Assembly: GCA_964493385.1 (NCBI GenBank)
Contig: CAZBNW010000056.1
Location: 1 to 16,176 of the forward strand
Direction: 5' to 3'
Source of the DNA: Loki-b32 sp964493385
GTDB taxonomy: Archaea > Asgardarchaeota > Lokiarchaeia > Sigyniarchaeales > SOKP01
Length of the DNA: 16,176 bases
Within the stretch, counting starts at the first letter, position 1, and each line of letters starts with the position of its first letter. Of the stretch, positions 14,379-16,176 are shown piece by piece. Made by a program: the position numbers and the translations under genes. Under the pieces are notes generated by a model that was given only the letters and a program-made list of their open reading frames with translations, had not been told where the DNA came from and did no database searches.

Positions 14379-15503
14379 CTATTTTACATAAATATCTTTA
14401 TCAAGGCTAGATAATCTCTCGCAGCCTGATTTAGTAATTCTATAGCAATCTTCAATTCCAACTAACCCAGAATTTTTAAAATTCTGCCAAACCTCAATAT
14501 CAAGAACCATATTTTCCTCAAACGGGGTATCAATAGTTCTCATTGGGCTAAAAACATGAACTTCTTCACATTCCAAACCTATGCTATGTCCTGTAATATG
14601 AACCCTACCTCTTTTGCCAAGGGTTTTAAAGAATTTTTTAGCCTCATTTAGTAATTCTTTTGGCATTACGCCAGGTTTAATGTTCTCCACGCAGAATTCT
14701 TGAGTTTTAATTATTCGATCCATCAGCTCTTTTCCCCCTTCTGGAATTTCTCCAATAACTACTTCTCGACTTACATCTGAAACATATCCTTTCCATACAG
14801 TGCCAATATCAAATCTGCTAATATCGCCAGACATCATCTTAGTACCTATTCCAGGGGCTTCTGGGTCTGAATCCCCAATGTTCATTGTCAAATGATCCCA
14901 TCCCTCCGCCCCTGAATCAACAATTGTTCTCCTTGCAATTTCCAATAATTTATAATCAGTTATACCTTCTCTAACCGCTTCAATCATGTTTTCTATGGCT
15001 TTTTCAGAGATTTGTGTTGATTTTTTTATTCTCTGTACTTCCTCTTCTGATTTAATTAATCTCATATCAAGAAAAGCTTGATCCGCATCAATAAAATTGG
15101 CATTTGGAAATTTTTTTTGTAAAAACTCTGATTGATATCGTGGCATTAAAGTTTCAAGACCAATAGTTTTATTGGTTAAGTCCCAAGCTTCAATTTTTTC
15201 AGAAAGCCTATCCAACGCCATTTTTGGTGAAGCGATTCCCTCTACATCTGTTACCCAAGAAAACTTATCTACACTCTGATAAACCATCCACGTGATAAGG
15301 CTTAGCTCACCATCTTTTTGGACTAAAGATAGGCTAGGAAATTGATTGTAGAGCACATATAATATTGGATTGGGTGCTACATGAAGTGTGGGTAAGCCTG
15401 TAGTGTAAAATACATTTACAGGAGTAGCTGCAATTAGAACATCAATATCATGCTTATTTAGAACTTCTCTAGCTTTTTTCTTACTGTATCCGATTGGTTC
15501 CAT
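14379..15503 (-). CDS. M24 family metallopeptidase (Xaa-Pro peptidase/creatinase type)
   Basis: A 374-residue protein with an N-terminal creatinase-like domain (about 1-150) and a C-terminal pita-bread metal domain. All five metal ligands of the M24 family can be seen: Asp232 (RFDIGTVW), Asp243 (GYVSDVSR), His306 (TGHSIGLECEE), Glu337 (VLDIEVW) and Glu351 (GIEDCYRI), so it should be an active enzyme. Family members are Xaa-Pro aminopeptidases or dipeptidases, but creatinase and ectoine hydrolase share the fold and cut non-peptide C-N bonds. No signal peptide; cytosolic. ATG start with a modest AAGATG site upstream. It begins 22 bases after the SCP2 gene and ends 14 before the dehydrogenase. 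An amidohydrolase role in a small-molecule pathway is as likely as peptide breakdown, given the neighbours. Confidence 0.9.
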   Translation of the reverse strand: MEPIGYSKKKAREVLNKHDIDVLIAATPVNVFYTTGLPTLHVAPNPILYVLYNQFPSLSLVQKDGELSLITWMVYQSVDKFSWVTDVEGIASPKMALDRLSEKIEAWDLTNKTIGLETLMPRYQSEFLQKKFPNANFIDADQAFLDMRLIKSEEEVQRIKKSTQISEKAIENMIEAVREGITDYKLLEIARRTIVDSGAEGWDHLTMNIGDSDPEAPGIGTKMMSGDISRFDIGTVWKGYVSDVSREVVIGEIPEGGKELMDRIIKTQEFCVENIKPGVMPKELLNEAKKFFKTLGKRGRVHITGHSIGLECEEVHVFSPMRTIDTPFEENMVLDIEVWQNFKNSGLVGIEDCYRITKSGCERLSSLDKDIYVK

Positions 15504-15525
15504 TTTACATCTTTTTCATTTTGTT

Positions 15526-15870
15526 TTAGTCCATCTCATCCATAAAAATTTCTAATCTTTCCAAATCAGACATAGTTCCTTTTGGTTTAAGTGTCCCATC
15601 CATAAATGCTTCCATCGGATCTATCTCTCCCGTTGATATACCTAGAAAAAGATCAGATTCAACTTCTAGGCTCATTTCAGCATTTTCATTAAACCCATCT
15701 TCTACTCTTGCTTTTTTATCTTGAAAGATTAGTTGAACCTTATAATCGATATCAGGAAAGATAAATTGCATAGTTTTATTAAAATCTTCAAATTCTTCTG
15801 CAATTTCTGGATCATCAAGTTTTTTTGCCCATTTTTCTAATGCTTGCTTTAATTCTTCAGCTGATGCCAT
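15526..15870 (-). CDS. SCP2 sterol/lipid-binding domain protein
   Basis: A 114-residue protein made almost wholly of one SCP2 (sterol carrier protein 2) domain, which holds sterols, fatty acyl chains or other hydrophobic ligands in a tunnel. The recognisable part is the C-terminal half: AEMSLEVESDLFLGISTGEIDPMEAFMDG, then LKPKGTMSDLERLE, matching the family's usage of an acidic strand, the GEIDP turn and a G-x-LKxKG-M ending. No signal peptide. The start is well set: AAAGGTG lies seven bases before the ATG, with a TATA-like box upstream, so this is the first gene of the SCP2-M24-SDR operon. Stand-alone SCP2 proteins occur in archaea and bacteria, mostly without a known ligand. It may present a lipid-like substrate to its operon partners (inference). 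Confidence 0.88.
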   Translation of the reverse strand: MASAEELKQALEKWAKKLDDPEIAEEFEDFNKTMQFIFPDIDYKVQLIFQDKKARVEDGFNENAEMSLEVESDLFLGISTGEIDPMEAFMDGTLKPKGTMSDLERLEIFMDEMD

Positions 15871-15904
15871 ATATTTTCACCTTTAAAAAATTAAATTTAT
15901 CTTT

Positions 15905-15914
15905 ATTTTATAAG
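15905..15914 (-). promoter_or_regulatory. TATA-like box of the SCP2-M24-SDR operon
   Basis: Read on the minus strand it is CTTATAAAAT, centred about 40 bases before the SCP2 ATG. A start point 25 bases downstream would leave a leader of about 15 bases carrying the AAAGGTG ribosome site. It begins right after the stop codon of the partial upstream gene, which suggests the operon is transcribed on its own. Confidence 0.45.
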
Positions 15915-15915
15915 A

Positions 15916-16176
15916 TTATTTTTTTTCCTTGTTCTTTTTGATTTCTAGTAATATCTCCTGAGGATATTTTGCTTTAGTCCATGGAAGACTGGAAAAAAAA
16001 TGACTAAAAATTCGTATAATTAATGGTTGTTTATTCCTATGTAAATTATTTATATTGAAATACACACGCCGATATGGCTCAGCATATTTCCAACCTGGGA
16101 GTTTTCTTCCTGCAAATCTGCTAAATGGTCGATAAGGGAGCATAGTATATCTTAAAAGCCAGTTTTGTGTTTTATG
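15916..16176 (-). CDS. C-terminal part of an unrecognised gene, cut by the window edge
   Basis: The minus-strand frame is open from the window's right edge to a TAA stop at 15916-15918, giving 86 visible residues. An ATG at 16143 exists, but the frame stays open upstream of it (codons reading HKTQNWLLRYT), so the gene probably begins outside the window. The visible part is rich in aromatic and basic residues (RPFSRFAGRKLPGWKYAEPYRR), followed by a moderately hydrophobic stretch and a lysine-rich end. There are no cysteines, no metal motif and no domain I recognise. It lies 45 bases upstream of the SCP2 gene on the same strand, but a TATA-like box in between suggests separate transcription. 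Confidence 0.55.
   Translation of the reverse strand, partial: HKTQNWLLRYTMLPYRPFSRFAGRKLPGWKYAEPYRRVYFNINNLHRNKQPLIIRIFSHFFSSLPWTKAKYPQEILLEIKKNKEKK

Overview
The window is very AT-rich (roughly 30% GC by eye). It reads as part of an archaeal chromosome, possibly an Asgard/Lokiarchaeota-like one, but that placement is inference. The archaeal signs are a stand-alone ATP-pyrophosphatase of the split GMP-synthase type, TATA-like boxes about 40 bases before some starts, T-runs just after stop codons, heavy use of AGA/AGG and ATA codons, and no signal peptides on the glycosidases. Several metabolic genes, most clearly the PfkB kinase, look bacterial in sequence, which suggests acquisition by transfer. 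No rRNA, tRNA, CRISPR array, insertion sequence or phage gene was seen.

Layout. Bases 1-224 hold no gene. From 225 to 2380, on the minus strand, are an amidohydrolase-2 family metal hydrolase, an unrecognised 89-residue protein and a pirin. A divergent GMP-synthase-like ATPase follows on the plus strand (2516-3703). It runs tail-to-tail, 20 bases apart, into a cytosolic GH20 hexosaminidase (3724-5328, minus).

The GH20 gene sits head-to-head with a GH5 glycosidase that resembles subfamily GH5_12 (steryl/ceramide beta-glucosidases). Downstream on the plus strand is a tight gene row, with gaps of 13 to 42 bases: 2-keto-3-deoxygluconate kinase, a BKACE/DUF849 enzyme, a short-chain dehydrogenase, a Gfo/Idh/MocA oxidoreductase, an Asp/Glu-racemase family protein and a radical SAM/SPASM protein (to 13516). 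On the minus strand, converging on it, is a three-gene operon with its own promoter: an SCP2 lipid-carrier domain protein, an M24 metallopeptidase and a second short-chain dehydrogenase (15870 to 13585). The last 261 bases hold the C-terminal end of an unrecognised minus-strand gene that leaves the window.

Working model (inference). Glycosides, possibly glycolipids or steryl glycosides, are cut inside the cell by the GH20 and GH5_12 enzymes. The released sugar, or the acid made from it, would be processed by the MocA oxidoreductase, the dehydrogenase and the KdgK kinase, and a beta-keto-acid intermediate would be cleaved with acetyl-CoA by the BKACE enzyme. No sugar-acid dehydratase, lactonase, KDPG aldolase, transporter or regulator lies in the window, so the route is incomplete here. 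The racemase and radical SAM protein at the end of the row have no obvious place in it. The most interesting items are the GH5_12 enzyme, the unusual gene row after it, the one-cysteine racemase, the radical SAM protein with an extra four-cysteine N-terminal region, and the divergent GMP-synthase paralogue.
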